The notes: generated by a model not told the origin, from the letters alone. Positions 43,408 through 53,266 are shown, counted from the first letter of the stretch. The stretch is 64,000 nt of DNA from an uncultured Ulvibacter sp. (GCA_943789105.1 CALSSW010000002.1:124001-188000), one strand, 5' to 3'. Numbers and translations are program-made.

Positions 43408-45279
43408 ATGTTTGAAAAAGAATACGATGTTATTGTAGTGGGTGGTGGTCACGCGGGCTCTGAAGCAGCCGCAGCCGCAGCCAACCTTGGGTCAAAAACC
43501 CTTCTCATTACAATGAATTTACAAAACATCGGACAAATGTCTTGTAATCCTGCCATGGGCGGCATTGCAAAGGGTCAGATTATTAGAGAGATAGATGCCC
43601 TTGGAGGATATAGCGGCATAGTAAGTGACAATACAGCTATTCAGTTTAAAATGTTAAATAAATCTAAGGGTCCCGCCATGTGGAGCCCTAGGGTGCAGAG
43701 CGATAGAATGAGATTTGCAGAAGCTTGGAGATTGATGTTAGAGGGCACCAAAAATCTAGATTTTTATCAAGAAATGGTGTCTGGCATTTTGATTGAGGGA
43801 GAAAAAATTGTAGGCGTGAAGACTTCTTTAGGAATTGAGGTTCGGGGCAAAACAGTAGTGCTAACCAACGGAACCTTTTTAAATGGCTTAATACATATCG
43901 GGGAAAAGCAATTTGGCGGAGGAAGAGCCGGAGAAAAAGCTGCCCACGGAATAACAAAAGAATTGGTAGACCTAGGTTTTGAATCTGGCAGGATGAAAAC
44001 TGGAACACCTCCAAGGGTCGATGGAAGATCGCTTGATTTTTCTAAAATGATTGTACAGCCAGGAGATGAGTCTCCAGAGAAATTTTCTTATTTAAAAAGC
44101 ACAAAACCTCTTATCCATCAGCGCGATTGCCACATGAGTCATACCAGTTTAGAGGTTCATGATTTGCTTCGTGAGGGTTTTGATCGGTCTCCAATGTTTA
44201 ATGGAGCAATTAATAGTGTTGGACCAAGGTATTGCCCCTCTATAGAAGACAAAATTAACCGTTTTGCAGATAAGGAATCACATCAATTATTTGTGGAGCC
44301 AGAAGGATGGGATACTGTAGAGTATTACGTTAATGGGTTTTCTACTTCATTGCCAGAAGATGTTCAATTCAAAGCGTTAAGAAGTGTTAAGGGCTTTGAA
44401 AATGTTAAGTTCTTTAGGCCTGGATATGCTATTGAGTATGATTTTTTTCCACCCACACAACTTCGCCACACACTAGAAACAAAAAACATAAAAGGCTTAT
44501 TTTTTGCTGGCCAGATTAACGGCACAACCGGCTATGAAGAAGCAGCTTCTCAGGGCCTAATGGCCGGAATAAACGCACACCTAAAGGTTAAAGAGCAACA
44601 ACCCCTTATCATACAAAGAAACCAGGCGTACATTGGAGTGTTAATTGATGATTTAATCACCAAAGGCACAGATGAGCCTTATAGAATGTTTACCTCTCGA
44701 GCAGAGTACAGAACCTTATTGCGACAAGACAACGCAGATTTTAGACTCACCCCAATGTCTCACAACATTGGGCTTGCTAGCGATGAGCGCCTTAGATTAA
44801 TGGAACAAAAAAAGCAAAAAAGCGAAGCGTTTATCGGTTTTTTTAAAGAAACTAGTGTTGCTCCAGAGCTTATAAACCCTATTTTAGAGGCAAAAAAGTC
44901 TGCCACAATAAAGCAAAGCGACAAGCTTTTTAAACCACTTTCTAGGCCCAATATAACGATGCATGATATGCAAAAAATCGACTTTGTATCTTCCTATATC
45001 GATAAGCACGATCTGGATCATGAGGTGCTCCAACAAACTGAGATACAGATTAAATACGCAGGTTATATTGCCAAAGAGAAAAACAATGCAGATAAACTCA
45101 ATAGATTAGAAGGGATTAAAATTCCTGAAAGCTTTGATTATTCAAAGCTAAAATCCTTGTCTTATGAGGCAAAAGAAAAACTAAGCGCTATTAAACCCGT
45201 GACGGTTTCACAGGCGTCTAGAATTAGCGGCGTTTCACCAAATGATATCTCTGTAATGCTTGTTTATATGGGCAGGTAA
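43408..45279 (+). CDS. mnmG: tRNA uridine-5-carboxymethylaminomethyl modification enzyme MnmG
   Basis: With MnmE it makes cmnm5U at wobble position 34 of several tRNAs. The 623-residue flavoprotein has the FAD motif VIVVGGGHAGSEAA, the signature SCNPAMGGIAKG, FNGAINSVGPRYCPSIEDK and the GQINGTTGYEEAASQG region, with the helical C-terminus GVSPNDISVMLVYMGR. Length is standard. It is flanked on both sides by parS-like palindromes; mnmG (gidA) lies near the origin in many bacteria. Confidence 0.97.
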   Translation: MFEKEYDVIVVGGGHAGSEAAAAAANLGSKTLLITMNLQNIGQMSCNPAMGGIAKGQIIREIDALGGYSGIVSDNTAIQFKMLNKSKGPAMWSPRVQSDRMRFAEAWRLMLEGTKNLDFYQEMVSGILIEGEKIVGVKTSLGIEVRGKTVVLTNGTFLNGLIHIGEKQFGGGRAGEKAAHGITKELVDLGFESGRMKTGTPPRVDGRSLDFSKMIVQPGDESPEKFSYLKSTKPLIHQRDCHMSHTSLEVHDLLREGFDRSPMFNGAINSVGPRYCPSIEDKINRFADKESHQLFVEPEGWDTVEYYVNGFSTSLPEDVQFKALRSVKGFENVKFFRPGYAIEYDFFPPTQLRHTLETKNIKGLFFAGQINGTTGYEEAASQGLMAGINAHLKVKEQQPLIIQRNQAYIGVLIDDLITKGTDEPYRMFTSRAEYRTLLRQDNADFRLTPMSHNIGLASDERLRLMEQKKQKSEAFIGFFKETSVAPELINPILEAKKSATIKQSDKLFKPLSRPNITMHDMQKIDFVSSYIDKHDLDHEVLQQTEIQIKYAGYIAKEKNNADKLNRLEGIKIPESFDYSKLKSLSYEAKEKLSAIKPVTVSQASRISGVSPNDISVMLVYMGR

Positions 45280-45284
45280 TAACC

Positions 45285-45302
45285 TTGTTCCACGTGGAAC
45301 AA
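45285..45302. promoter_or_regulatory. parS-like centromere site 2
   Basis: The same 18-bp palindrome as at 43371-43388 (core TGTTCCACGTGGAACA), 6 bp after the mnmG stop. It is followed by a T-run, so a terminator role is also possible, but the identical site upstream of the gene without T-run favours parS. Confidence 0.75.
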
Positions 45303-45329
45303 CCTTTTTTAAAATTCTAATAATTTCAT

Positions 45330-46175
45330 TTGAAGACTCCAAAGGAATCGATATATATTTCAACCAAAGACTATTTCAAATCTCAAGAAGCGTTTGATTT
45401 GGTGCTGGACTCTTCTAGAGAAATTTTAAAAACAACACCCCAACCAGCACCAGAGGATTTGGCGGGTTATTACCAGAGCCAAGCGTATATTTCTCACTCA
45501 AATACCCAAAAAGGAATTGTTCCCTTTTTGTATGGTATGGTGCAAAAATGGTCTTTAAAAACCAAAAGCAATCTTATTAATTCGTTCTCAAATAACAAGG
45601 GTACTCTTTTGGATATTGGAGCAGGTACCGGTAATTTTTGCAAGATTATAAAACAAAATTCTTGGGAAGTCTACGGGGTTGAACCCAGTGAAAAAGCGAG
45701 AGAAATTGCTGCCCAAAAAAATATTTTTCTACAGCAAAGCATCCAAGACTTTAAAGGCCAACAGTTTGACGCGGTAACACTCTGGCACGTGCTTGAGCAC
45801 CTTCCAGATTTAGAAAACACTATCACGGCAATTCAAAAACTATTAAAACCAGAAGGTGTATTAATAGTTGCTGTTCCAAACTATAATTCTTTTGATGCAA
45901 AACACTATAAAAGATTTTGGGCTGGTTATGATGTGCCAAGACATTTGTGGCACTTTTCTCAAAAAAGCATGAACAAGCTGTTTTCTGAAAACATGAAGCT
46001 GCTCAAAACAAAGCCAATGATTTTTGACTCTTTTTATGTAAGTCTTCTCTCAGAAAAATACAAAACCGGTAATTCATTTGCCATCAAGGCTTTTTGGATT
46101 GGTTTTTGGTCAAATATGCGAGCCTTAAAAACCAAAGAGTACTCTTCGCTTATATATTGCTTCAAAAAAGCTTAA
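45330..46175 (+). CDS. Class I SAM-dependent methyltransferase
   Basis: A 281-residue methyltransferase with motif I LLDIGAGTGNFCKII (about 92-106), motif II YGVEPSEKAREIA and LPDLENTITAIQKLLKPEGVLI. The N-terminal 80 residues and the C-terminal region, with RFWAGYDVPRHLWHFS, resemble methyltransferases from cell-surface or secondary pathways. The substrate is not evident. The start is TTG at 45330. It follows mnmG and the second parS-like site. Confidence 0.88.
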   Translation: MKTPKESIYISTKDYFKSQEAFDLVLDSSREILKTTPQPAPEDLAGYYQSQAYISHSNTQKGIVPFLYGMVQKWSLKTKSNLINSFSNNKGTLLDIGAGTGNFCKIIKQNSWEVYGVEPSEKAREIAAQKNIFLQQSIQDFKGQQFDAVTLWHVLEHLPDLENTITAIQKLLKPEGVLIVAVPNYNSFDAKHYKRFWAGYDVPRHLWHFSQKSMNKLFSENMKLLKTKPMIFDSFYVSLLSEKYKTGNSFAIKAFWIGFWSNMRALKTKEYSSLIYCFKKA

Positions 46176-46178
46176 AAC

Positions 46179-46198
46179 AGCCCTTGGGGGCTTTTAGC
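46179..46198 (+). terminator. Weak terminator after the methyltransferase gene
   Basis: AGCCC and GGGCT pair around a TTGG loop (about 46179-46193) and are followed by TTTT. The stem is short. The remaining sequence to holB holds no credible gene. Confidence 0.4.
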
Positions 46199-46337
46199 AC
46201 AACCAAAACAGTTAAGCCAGCTATACATGTGGGTTTTTTACAAAACACCCCTACATCGCTTTATTTGGCCCCATCTTTAATAGACAAATCAAATACAGTT
46301 AAACAAAAGCAATAGAAATCACTTATCGTAAGTTGTG

Positions 46338-47486
46338 TTACGGCTTAGCATGAAGAAGCCGCGTGAGTTTAATGGAGAGATCTGTAAAAATAATTTTAGC
46401 ATTTCCATTTCGTTCAATGTGGTAAGAGGCAGTTTCTAACGCTTCAGAAATCTCAAAAATATTGTTTTGATGCACAAAAGGCGCAAATTTCTCTATAGAG
46501 AAATTTGTGTTAGGGGCATCAAACAAAAGCAAACTATCTGCCGTGTAGTTTTTAAGCATTGCTTGCCTGAAGGTTTCTTGGCAATAGCCTAAAAACTTTT
46601 TTTGTGTTTCCCGACCTTGTGTTGCAATTTCTTCGCTCCATGAAATAAGTGCATTGATAGAGCTTTTATTCCCTTTAGCTTTAAAGGCAGTGCGCACCCA
46701 ATCAACAAACCAATTTTCGAAAACAGTGCCATCACCGAGGTTGCTCAATAGATTCAAAGCTTGGTGATAATCTCCATTAGACATACTACTAATTTTTTTT
46801 GCTTTTTTGCTTTCAACATGTTTGTCTTCAATGAGTTGACTAGAAATTACATTTTCTGGGAGCAACGGAAATTGTAGTTTTTGACACCTGGATTGTATGG
46901 TGCCTAAGATATGCTCCTGGTGCTCTGTTAATAATAAAAGAACGGTTTTTTGTGGTGGTTCTTCAACTAATTTTAAAATTTTATTTGCACAGGCTATGTT
47001 CATTCTGTCTGCCATCCAAATAATCATGATTTTGTGACCCCCTTCGTAGGCTTTTAAAGACAATGTTTTAAGCATTTGTTTTGCCTCATCGACATTTATG
47101 TTTCCTTGCTTTTTTTCTATACCCAAGTATGCTAGCCAGTCATACAAAGTACCATATGTGTTCTCTAAAGCAAACGCCCTCCACTGTTCCATAAATAGCG
47201 CAGAAAAAGGGTGCTTCTTAACCCTTTGATTTGTGTTTACAGGAAATACAAAATGTAGATCTGGGTGCGCAAGATGCGCTACTTTGGTCACGCAACTTTC
47301 ATGTGCCTTTGTTCCAGTGGTGTGGTTGCTGGCTAAAATGGCTTGTGCATACGCCAAAGCCATAGGCAATAAGCCACTTCCCGCCTTACCCACAAAGAGT
47401 TGAGCGTGAGGAATTCTACCATTTTCTATGCTTTTAAGCAAATGGTTTTTAATGTGTGTTTGGCCTAATATGTTTGAAAAAAGCAT
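46338..47486 (-). CDS. holB: DNA polymerase III subunit delta'
   Basis: A clamp-loader subunit. The 382-residue AAA+ protein has the N-terminal LGQTHIKNHLLKSIENGRIPHAQLF, a degenerate Walker A (GKAGSGLLP, lacking the Lys, as expected for delta'), and the SRC arginine-finger motif in IQSRCQKLQFPLL. Helical collar-type C-terminus. It is divergent from pgk across 96 bp. Confidence 0.93.
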   Translation of the reverse strand: MLFSNILGQTHIKNHLLKSIENGRIPHAQLFVGKAGSGLLPMALAYAQAILASNHTTGTKAHESCVTKVAHLAHPDLHFVFPVNTNQRVKKHPFSALFMEQWRAFALENTYGTLYDWLAYLGIEKKQGNINVDEAKQMLKTLSLKAYEGGHKIMIIWMADRMNIACANKILKLVEEPPQKTVLLLLTEHQEHILGTIQSRCQKLQFPLLPENVISSQLIEDKHVESKKAKKISSMSNGDYHQALNLLSNLGDGTVFENWFVDWVRTAFKAKGNKSSINALISWSEEIATQGRETQKKFLGYCQETFRQAMLKNYTADSLLLFDAPNTNFSIEKFAPFVHQNNIFEISEALETASYHIERNGNAKIIFTDLSIKLTRLLHAKP

Positions 47487-47556
47487 CTACAAATGTAGGG
47501 AAATATTACACACACTACATCCAAAAAAATCTAGTATTACTTGCCGGTAAAAACTG

Positions 47557-47564
47557 TATATTTG
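47557..47564 (+). promoter_or_regulatory. -7 element of pgk
   Basis: TATATTTG matches TAnnTTTG exactly and ends 18 bp before the pgk ATG. The -33 element is not clear. Confidence 0.5.
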
Positions 47565-47582
47565 CGCCACTAAAGACCAACT

Positions 47583-48770
47583 ATGAAAACAATACAAGAC
47601 ATTAATTTTAAAAACAAAAAAGCACTAATAAGGGTAGATTTTAACGTACCTCTAAACAAAGACCTTGTTGTTACAGATACCACCAGAATAGAGGCAGCAA
47701 AAACAACTATTTTAAAAATTTTGAAAGACGGTGGCAGTTGCGTGTTACTATCTCACCTTGGAAGACCTAAAAACAAAGAGCTTGAGTTTTCATTGCAACA
47801 CATCATTGAGGCCGCAAGCAGGGTTTTAGGCGTCCCCGTTTTGTTTGCCCCAGATTGTGTTGGAGACACTGCACAAACGGCAGTAGCAAGACTAAAGCCA
47901 TCAGAGGTGTTGCTGTTAGAAAATGTAAGGTATTACAAAGAAGAAACCGCAGGAGATCCGGATTTTGCAAAAAAACTCTCCAAACTTGGAGATATTTATG
48001 TAAACGATGCCTTTGGTAGCGCACACCGAGCGCACGCATCAACTGCAGTTATCACAGAAAATTTCCCAAAAGATAAATGCTTTGGCGCCCTACTTGCTTC
48101 AGAAATAAAAAGCCTTGAAAAGGTGTTAGGCGACAGTAAAAAACCGGTTACCGCAGTTATTGGTGGCGCAAAAGTGTCTTCAAAAATAATGGTAATAGAG
48201 AATATTTTAGATAAAATTGACCATCTTATTATTGGTGGCGGCATGGCCTTTACGTTTATAAAAGCACAAGGAGGAAATATTGGCGACTCTCTTGTTGAGG
48301 ATGACAAACAAACACTTGCACTACAAATTTTAAAGATGGCCAAAGAAAAGGGGGTAGAAGTCCACCTCCCTGTAGATGTTATTGCCGCAGATAAATTTTC
48401 TGAAAAGGCCAATACACAAATAACCCCTATCACCATCATTCCTGAAGGTTGGATGGGCCTTGATTCTGGGCCACAATCAAATAGTAATTTTGCTCATGTG
48501 ATTTCAAAATCAAAGACAATTTTATGGAACGGCCCTGTTGGTGTCTTTGAAATGGAGCTGTTTTCTGGCGGAACAATTTCCTTAGGAAATGCAATTGCAA
48601 AGGCAACCCAACAAGGAGCTTTTTCTCTTGTTGGAGGTGGAGACTCTGTTGCTGCGGTAAAGCAATTTAACCTGAGTGATAAGGTGAGTTACGTTTCTAC
48701 AGGCGGCGGCGCAATGCTTGAAATGCTTGAGGGCAAGACCCTTCCGGGAATACAAGCAATACTTGACTAA
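47583..48770 (+). CDS. pgk: Phosphoglycerate kinase
   Basis: A glycolytic enzyme transferring phosphate from 1,3-bisphosphoglycerate to ADP. The 395-residue protein has ALIRVDFNVPLN at the N-terminus, LLSHLGRP, VNDAFGSAHRAHAS, PVTAVIGGAKVSSK and the nucleotide-binding VGGGDSVAAV. Length normal. Confidence 0.97.
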   Translation: MKTIQDINFKNKKALIRVDFNVPLNKDLVVTDTTRIEAAKTTILKILKDGGSCVLLSHLGRPKNKELEFSLQHIIEAASRVLGVPVLFAPDCVGDTAQTAVARLKPSEVLLLENVRYYKEETAGDPDFAKKLSKLGDIYVNDAFGSAHRAHASTAVITENFPKDKCFGALLASEIKSLEKVLGDSKKPVTAVIGGAKVSSKIMVIENILDKIDHLIIGGGMAFTFIKAQGGNIGDSLVEDDKQTLALQILKMAKEKGVEVHLPVDVIAADKFSEKANTQITPITIIPEGWMGLDSGPQSNSNFAHVISKSKTILWNGPVGVFEMELFSGGTISLGNAIAKATQQGAFSLVGGGDSVAAVKQFNLSDKVSYVSTGGGAMLEMLEGKTLPGIQAILD

Positions 48771-48883
48771 ATATCCGTTTGCCCAAGAGGGCTATTGATC
48801 TTTTTTAAAAAGTACCACACAGGTGCTTGAATTGCTTATTTTTGAGTAAAATTTTGGCAACATATTTGCGTTGCTATATATGT

Positions 48884-50476
48884 ATGAAACATCTCTTGTG
48901 TTGTATTGTTTTTCTATTTTGCGCTGTTGGTAATAGCCAAGACTCTTTGGCCTACCATCAAAACAAGCGGCAAGACCCTGTTCTTAAATTAACCCAAACC
49001 CAAGATTCTTTATACCCTAGCAACGCACAAGCTAAAGCCACTACACAGGCCAAGGAGGGGGCTATACACTCTTTGGACATAAACCCTTTGGAGGCTTTGC
49101 TAGATAGTACAAAAATTAAACTTCAAGACATGGCCCTGGCAAGGCGCTATGACAGTCTTTGGCTTGACGAGCTTTATAGCAACGACATGTTTGAGCAAAT
49201 TTATGGCAGTATCACCACCATGACCTATGAGCACGTAGAGTATGTTGAGCTTCCAACAGACACCCTAAAAGCTCGCCTTGCTGAAATTAACAGCAGAACA
49301 CCTTTTAATGTTGAGTATAATCCAGCGCTAGAGAGTGTAATTAAAAACTACCTTAAAAATCGGCGATCAACCATGGGCCGCCTCATGGCGCTGAGCGACT
49401 ATTATTTTCCAATGTTTGAGCAGGCTTTAGACAGCTATAATATACCTCTGGAGCTTAAGTATCTTGCAATTGTAGAGTCTGCCTTGCGCCCAACAGCAAC
49501 CTCTAGAGTAGGCGCCACAGGGCTTTGGCAGTTTATGTTTAGCACAGGTAAAATGTTTGGGCTGAACGTTAACAGCTATGTTGATGACAGAAGCGACCCA
49601 CTAAAAGCAACCCAGGCTGCTTGTAAATACCTGCAGGCACTGCACAAACGCCTTGGTGATTGGGATTTGGCGCTGGCTGCATATAATTCTGGACCAGGGA
49701 ATGTTTCTAAGGCCATTAGAAGATCTGGTGGCCTAATAAATTATTGGAACATTCGCCAACATCTTCCGCGCGAAACCGCAGGCTACGTCCCGGCTTTTTT
49801 AGCAACGATGTATATTTTTGAGTACTCAAAACAGCACGGATTTAAAAGTGATGGGCCAAAAATACCCTATATAGCCACAGACACAATTCATATAAAAAAA
49901 CAAATTGCCTTAGCCCATGTGGCAGACCTCACAGATATTAATCTTGCAGAAGTGGAGTTTTTAAATCCACAATATAAGCTAGGGATTATCCCTGTGGTAA
50001 AAAACCAGACATATACGCTCCGTTTACCTATAGATAAGGTTGGAGTTTTTGTGTCTAACCAAGACACCATATACGCATACGCACAGCAGGCATTTAATAA
50101 AAGAGAAAAACCCCTGCCTGAGCTAAATGATTTAGACAAAAAAATATATTATAAGGTGAAAAGTGGAGATTATTTAGGAAAAATAGCCGCTAGATTTGGT
50201 GTGAAGGTAAGCCAGATAAAAAGGTGGAATAGCCTTAGAAATAATAATTTAAGAGCTGGAAAACGCCTGGTAATATTTCCGAGAAAAACACCAAGTGTTG
50301 TTCAAAAAAAACAATCCAGCAAGGAGCTAAACGCCAAAACATACACGGTAAAAAAAGGTGATTCTCTTTGGAGTATAGCACAACTATATCCTGGAGTTAG
50401 TGTGGCAGATATTAAAAAGAAAAACAATCTTAAAAGCGTCAAATTAAGCCCAGGTATGAAGCTTACAATTTTATAG
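48884..50476 (+). CDS. Lytic transglycosylase with two LysM domains
   Basis: A 530-residue exported murein-cleaving enzyme of the MltD type. A signal peptide (MKHLLCCIVFLFCAVGNS) precedes an N-terminal region, then a Slt-type catalytic domain with the Glu in AIVESALRPTATSRVGATGL (about residue 197) followed by WQFM and LALAAYNSGPGNV. Two LysM modules bind peptidoglycan: about 425-470 (YYKVKSGDYLGKIAARFG) and 487-530 (YTVKKGDSLWSIAQLYPG). The start was taken at 48884 because of the signal sequence; an upstream Met would add 19 residues. Confidence 0.93.
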   Translation: MKHLLCCIVFLFCAVGNSQDSLAYHQNKRQDPVLKLTQTQDSLYPSNAQAKATTQAKEGAIHSLDINPLEALLDSTKIKLQDMALARRYDSLWLDELYSNDMFEQIYGSITTMTYEHVEYVELPTDTLKARLAEINSRTPFNVEYNPALESVIKNYLKNRRSTMGRLMALSDYYFPMFEQALDSYNIPLELKYLAIVESALRPTATSRVGATGLWQFMFSTGKMFGLNVNSYVDDRSDPLKATQAACKYLQALHKRLGDWDLALAAYNSGPGNVSKAIRRSGGLINYWNIRQHLPRETAGYVPAFLATMYIFEYSKQHGFKSDGPKIPYIATDTIHIKKQIALAHVADLTDINLAEVEFLNPQYKLGIIPVVKNQTYTLRLPIDKVGVFVSNQDTIYAYAQQAFNKREKPLPELNDLDKKIYYKVKSGDYLGKIAARFGVKVSQIKRWNSLRNNNLRAGKRLVIFPRKTPSVVQKKQSSKELNAKTYTVKKGDSLWSIAQLYPGVSVADIKKKNNLKSVKLSPGMKLTIL

Positions 50477-50496
50477 TAACAAGTTAATTCTTTTGT

Positions 50497-51471
50497 ATGA
50501 AACCCATCTATATTTTATTTATCTCGTTTATTACTTTAGCTGCTTGCGGGGATACAACAACCGCTACTATAAAGTACAAACAACCCTCTGTGGGCAAGAT
50601 TAACACCTTGCAAGTAGTCACGCCCAACACCCTTTGGGAAGCCGCTGTTGGTGACCAGATACTTGCTAGTTTTGCTTCCCCAACACCAGGGCTGCCTCAA
50701 GACGAGCCCCTATTTTCTATAAGCCAATTACCGCCAGAGGCTTTTAGCGGCTTTGTAAAAACAGCTCGATTGTTTTTGCATGTTTCTATTGGAGAAAAAG
50801 ACACCCTAGTGATTAGAAAAAACCCATATGCAAAACCTCAAACAGGTGTTTTTATAACAGCACTCACTCAAGAGAAGTTGGTTGGTATAATTAAGAAAAA
50901 CACCCCTAAAATTATTAAGGAGTTTAAGCGTTCAGAAATTAAAGAAAGGCAAAGACGCACTAAAAAATCAAAACTAAGGCTAGATTCCTTACCTTCTGCT
51001 TTCGGTCTAACTCTTGAGATACCCTCTGCCTATCATATTGCCAAATCTGAGGCAGATTTTTATTGGATACGTAAAGCCCTCAAATCTGGACACACTAATA
51101 TTATAATCTATCAAGTTCCCTTAAATACAATTTTACAAGACAGCACGGCTCTTAGGGCAATAATTAAAATGAGAGACGCTATTGGTATTAAGCAATTGCC
51201 AGTTGAGGATGGTGATAAATTTATTACAGAAGAAGCCTACCCTCCTTATATTCTAGAAACAACCATCAACAATAAATTTGCTTTTGAAACCAAAGGAACC
51301 TGGGAAATAAAAAACCAATGGATGGCAGGCCCTTTTGTTAATTATGCTGTAAGGGATACAGCAAATAAAAGGTATCTTATACTAGAGGGGTTTACCTATG
51401 CGCCGTCAAGCTCAAAAAGAGATTTGCAACTAGAGCTTGAATCTATTTTAAAATCTGTAAAGATAAAATAG
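50497..51471 (+). CDS. DUF4837 family lipoprotein
   Basis: A 324-residue exported protein with lipoprotein signal MKPIYILFISFITLAAC. The body shows DUF4837 features: LQVVTPNTLWEAAVGDQI, then PQDEPLFSISQLPPEAF, a Lys/Arg-rich helix (about 150-165) and IPSAYHIAKSEADFYWIRK. The family is restricted to Bacteroidota; its function is unknown. It follows the LysM enzyme by 20 bp and may be in its operon, which suggests an envelope role. Confidence 0.88.
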   Translation: MKPIYILFISFITLAACGDTTTATIKYKQPSVGKINTLQVVTPNTLWEAAVGDQILASFASPTPGLPQDEPLFSISQLPPEAFSGFVKTARLFLHVSIGEKDTLVIRKNPYAKPQTGVFITALTQEKLVGIIKKNTPKIIKEFKRSEIKERQRRTKKSKLRLDSLPSAFGLTLEIPSAYHIAKSEADFYWIRKALKSGHTNIIIYQVPLNTILQDSTALRAIIKMRDAIGIKQLPVEDGDKFITEEAYPPYILETTINNKFAFETKGTWEIKNQWMAGPFVNYAVRDTANKRYLILEGFTYAPSSSKRDLQLELESILKSVKIK

Positions 51472-51525
51472 ATATTCCTCCCTGCTAATTCTAAGACAAA
51501 TAAACACATAAAACCTCTGCCAGCT

Positions 51526-51882
51526 ATGCAAAAAATATATCACCTTTCTACCTGCGACACCTGTAAGAGAATTATCAAAGAACTTGAGCCCTCTAACACG
51601 TTTGTTTTTCAAGATATTAAAGAGCAGCATTTAAATATAAAACAATTGGAGACACTTAGGGAACTTTCAGGGAGCTACCAAGCTTTGTTTAGTAAACGCG
51701 CTAGACTTTACAATGAGAGAGCCCTTAAAGAGCAAACCCTTAGTGAAGAAAACTACAAGAGTTTGATTTTAGAGCACTACACTTTTTTAAAGCGCCCGGT
51801 TGTTGTAAATAGTGGGCAAATTTTTATTGGCAACAGCAAAAAAGTAGTTGCCCAGGCCAAGGCTTCACTTCAAAATAAATGA
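51526..51882 (+). CDS. ArsC/Spx-family protein
   Basis: A 118-residue thioredoxin-fold protein like arsenate reductase ArsC or Spx. It has CDTCKR in the first helix, a central KEQHLNIKQLETLRELSGS stretch and a C-terminal RPVVVNSGQIFIGNSKKVV, which corresponds to the RP motif of ArsC. No ars genes are near, so the substrate is open. It is 54 bp downstream of the DUF4837 gene. Confidence 0.82.
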   Translation: MQKIYHLSTCDTCKRIIKELEPSNTFVFQDIKEQHLNIKQLETLRELSGSYQALFSKRARLYNERALKEQTLSEENYKSLILEHYTFLKRPVVVNSGQIFIGNSKKVVAQAKASLQNK

Positions 51883-51921
51883 TGAGCCCTAGGCTACTTA
51901 CCATTATTGCAGCCTTGTGAG

Positions 51922-52398
51922 CTACTTTAAATCTTTAGGAATTTGCCCATGCTTGCGGGTATGTTCTTTTGTAATAATGTAAAAGTCTGCAGTTTTTTCT
52001 AGCCCGCTAATACTATTAAAAAGGCTCTCAGGGAGGCTTCTTAGTTTGCGTTTGGCTAGATCTATCCATCCGCCCATCATCTCACAGCGTGCTATGTTTT
52101 TCCCTGCGTGGTCAAAGAAATTATGCTCAAATGAAAAATACATGCCATCTTTGCTAATCCCTTTAAGAGCTAAACTTACCGTGATTGGTTTTCCTGGAAA
52201 CACCTCTTTAAAATAAAACATATGCTCGTAAAACACAACAGGACCTATGTTGTTGGCCGCCATATTGGCTTGCCCAAACCCATTTTCAAGCATATAGCTC
52301 AGGCGTGTGTGGCTCATGAAATTTATATAGGCGCTATTGGCCAAGTGCCTGTTTGCATCAATATCATTCCACCTAATTTCAAATTCTTTTAAATACAT
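51922..52398 (-). CDS. Hot-dog-fold acyl-CoA thioesterase
   Basis: A 158-residue thioesterase of the 4-hydroxybenzoyl-CoA thioesterase type. The active-site region is RWNDIDANRHLANSAYINF, followed by the long helix MSHTRLSYMLENGFG and strands to RCEMMGGWIDLAKRKL. It probably releases fatty acid from acyl-CoA. It is 31 bp downstream of the alpha/beta hydrolase gene and in the same direction. Confidence 0.85.
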   Translation of the reverse strand: MYLKEFEIRWNDIDANRHLANSAYINFMSHTRLSYMLENGFGQANMAANNIGPVVFYEHMFYFKEVFPGKPITVSLALKGISKDGMYFSFEHNFFDHAGKNIARCEMMGGWIDLAKRKLRSLPESLFNSISGLEKTADFYIITKEHTRKHGQIPKDLK

Positions 52399-52429
52399 GC
52401 TGTTGTTGTGTGGTTACTGTTTTGTTTTG

Positions 52430-53266
52430 CTAGCGTTCAATAAAAGCTGCTACTTTAGTATAAACTTCTTCTGCCTTTAAATCATGCTTTAGCCCGTTGG
52501 TAATATATGAGTTTATTTTTGGATGCTTTTTAAGAGCTTTTTCAATGGGCTCAAAGGGGGTTACTGGATCGTTTTTATCATGAATAACCAGCACAGGCTG
52601 TGTTACTTTTTTGAAAAAAGACATTAATTTAACTTCCTGATGAGGTGTTTTAAAAATAGTATTTACCTTTTTACTTAAATTGGCCACAGAACGATTGGAG
52701 AGCCCAAGAATTTCTTTAAAATAAGTAAATACAGCATCCATTCCGGAGGCCGCCCCCATGACTATAAACTTATTGACATCAACATCGGGACGTATCCCGT
52801 AGCAATACCCCATAGCGGTATTGCTAAGAGAGTGACCAATTACAGTGTCTATAGGCCCAATGTGCTCCAAAGAAGCCTCAATAGCCTGTCTAAACACCTC
52901 TAAATTAAGTTTATCTCCTTTTGACATGCCGTGCCCCGGGGCATCAAGTGCATATATGGTATATTTTTCTTTTTCAAGCAAATTATAGTAGGGTAACCAG
53001 CGCTGGGAGTTGCTTTCCCAGCCGTGTAAGAAAAGAATATTTTTTGGGCCACTGCCCCATTTGTGTAGTACCGCAGAATTTTTTTCAAGTAAAAGTGTGT
53101 GTTGTATTGCCTTTTCAAAAAATGCTTTTCCTTTTTCTGAAATACCAGCTCTGCGGACCTTGCACAACAAATTAAAAGCAAAACGTGCACCCCATATAGG
53201 AGCGATAATGGCCGCAGCGTTTAAAAATAAGCCTATTGATTTAGTGATAACTTGTTTCATATACAT
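52430..53266 (-). CDS. Alpha/beta hydrolase
   Basis: A 278-residue serine hydrolase. The oxyanion region FLHGWESNSQRW, the nucleophile elbow GHSLSNTAMG, acid HDKNDPVTP and the His in NGLKHDLKAEE fit the fold. It starts with a possible N-terminal membrane segment (about 8-28). ATG at either of two close Met codons (MYM). Substrate unknown. Confidence 0.85.
   Translation of the reverse strand: MYMKQVITKSIGLFLNAAAIIAPIWGARFAFNLLCKVRRAGISEKGKAFFEKAIQHTLLLEKNSAVLHKWGSGPKNILFLHGWESNSQRWLPYYNLLEKEKYTIYALDAPGHGMSKGDKLNLEVFRQAIEASLEHIGPIDTVIGHSLSNTAMGYCYGIRPDVDVNKFIVMGAASGMDAVFTYFKEILGLSNRSVANLSKKVNTIFKTPHQEVKLMSFFKKVTQPVLVIHDKNDPVTPFEPIEKALKKHPKINSYITNGLKHDLKAEEVYTKVAAFIER

Noticed and set aside
45285..45306. 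Palindrome after mnmG as a plain terminator
   Set aside because: A T-run follows, but the identical palindrome before mnmG has none, and the core matches parS; a dual role remains possible.
46094..46315. 73-codon plus-strand frame over the methyltransferase 3' end
   Set aside because: Mostly inside the real gene in another frame; the remainder has no protein-like pattern or start signal.
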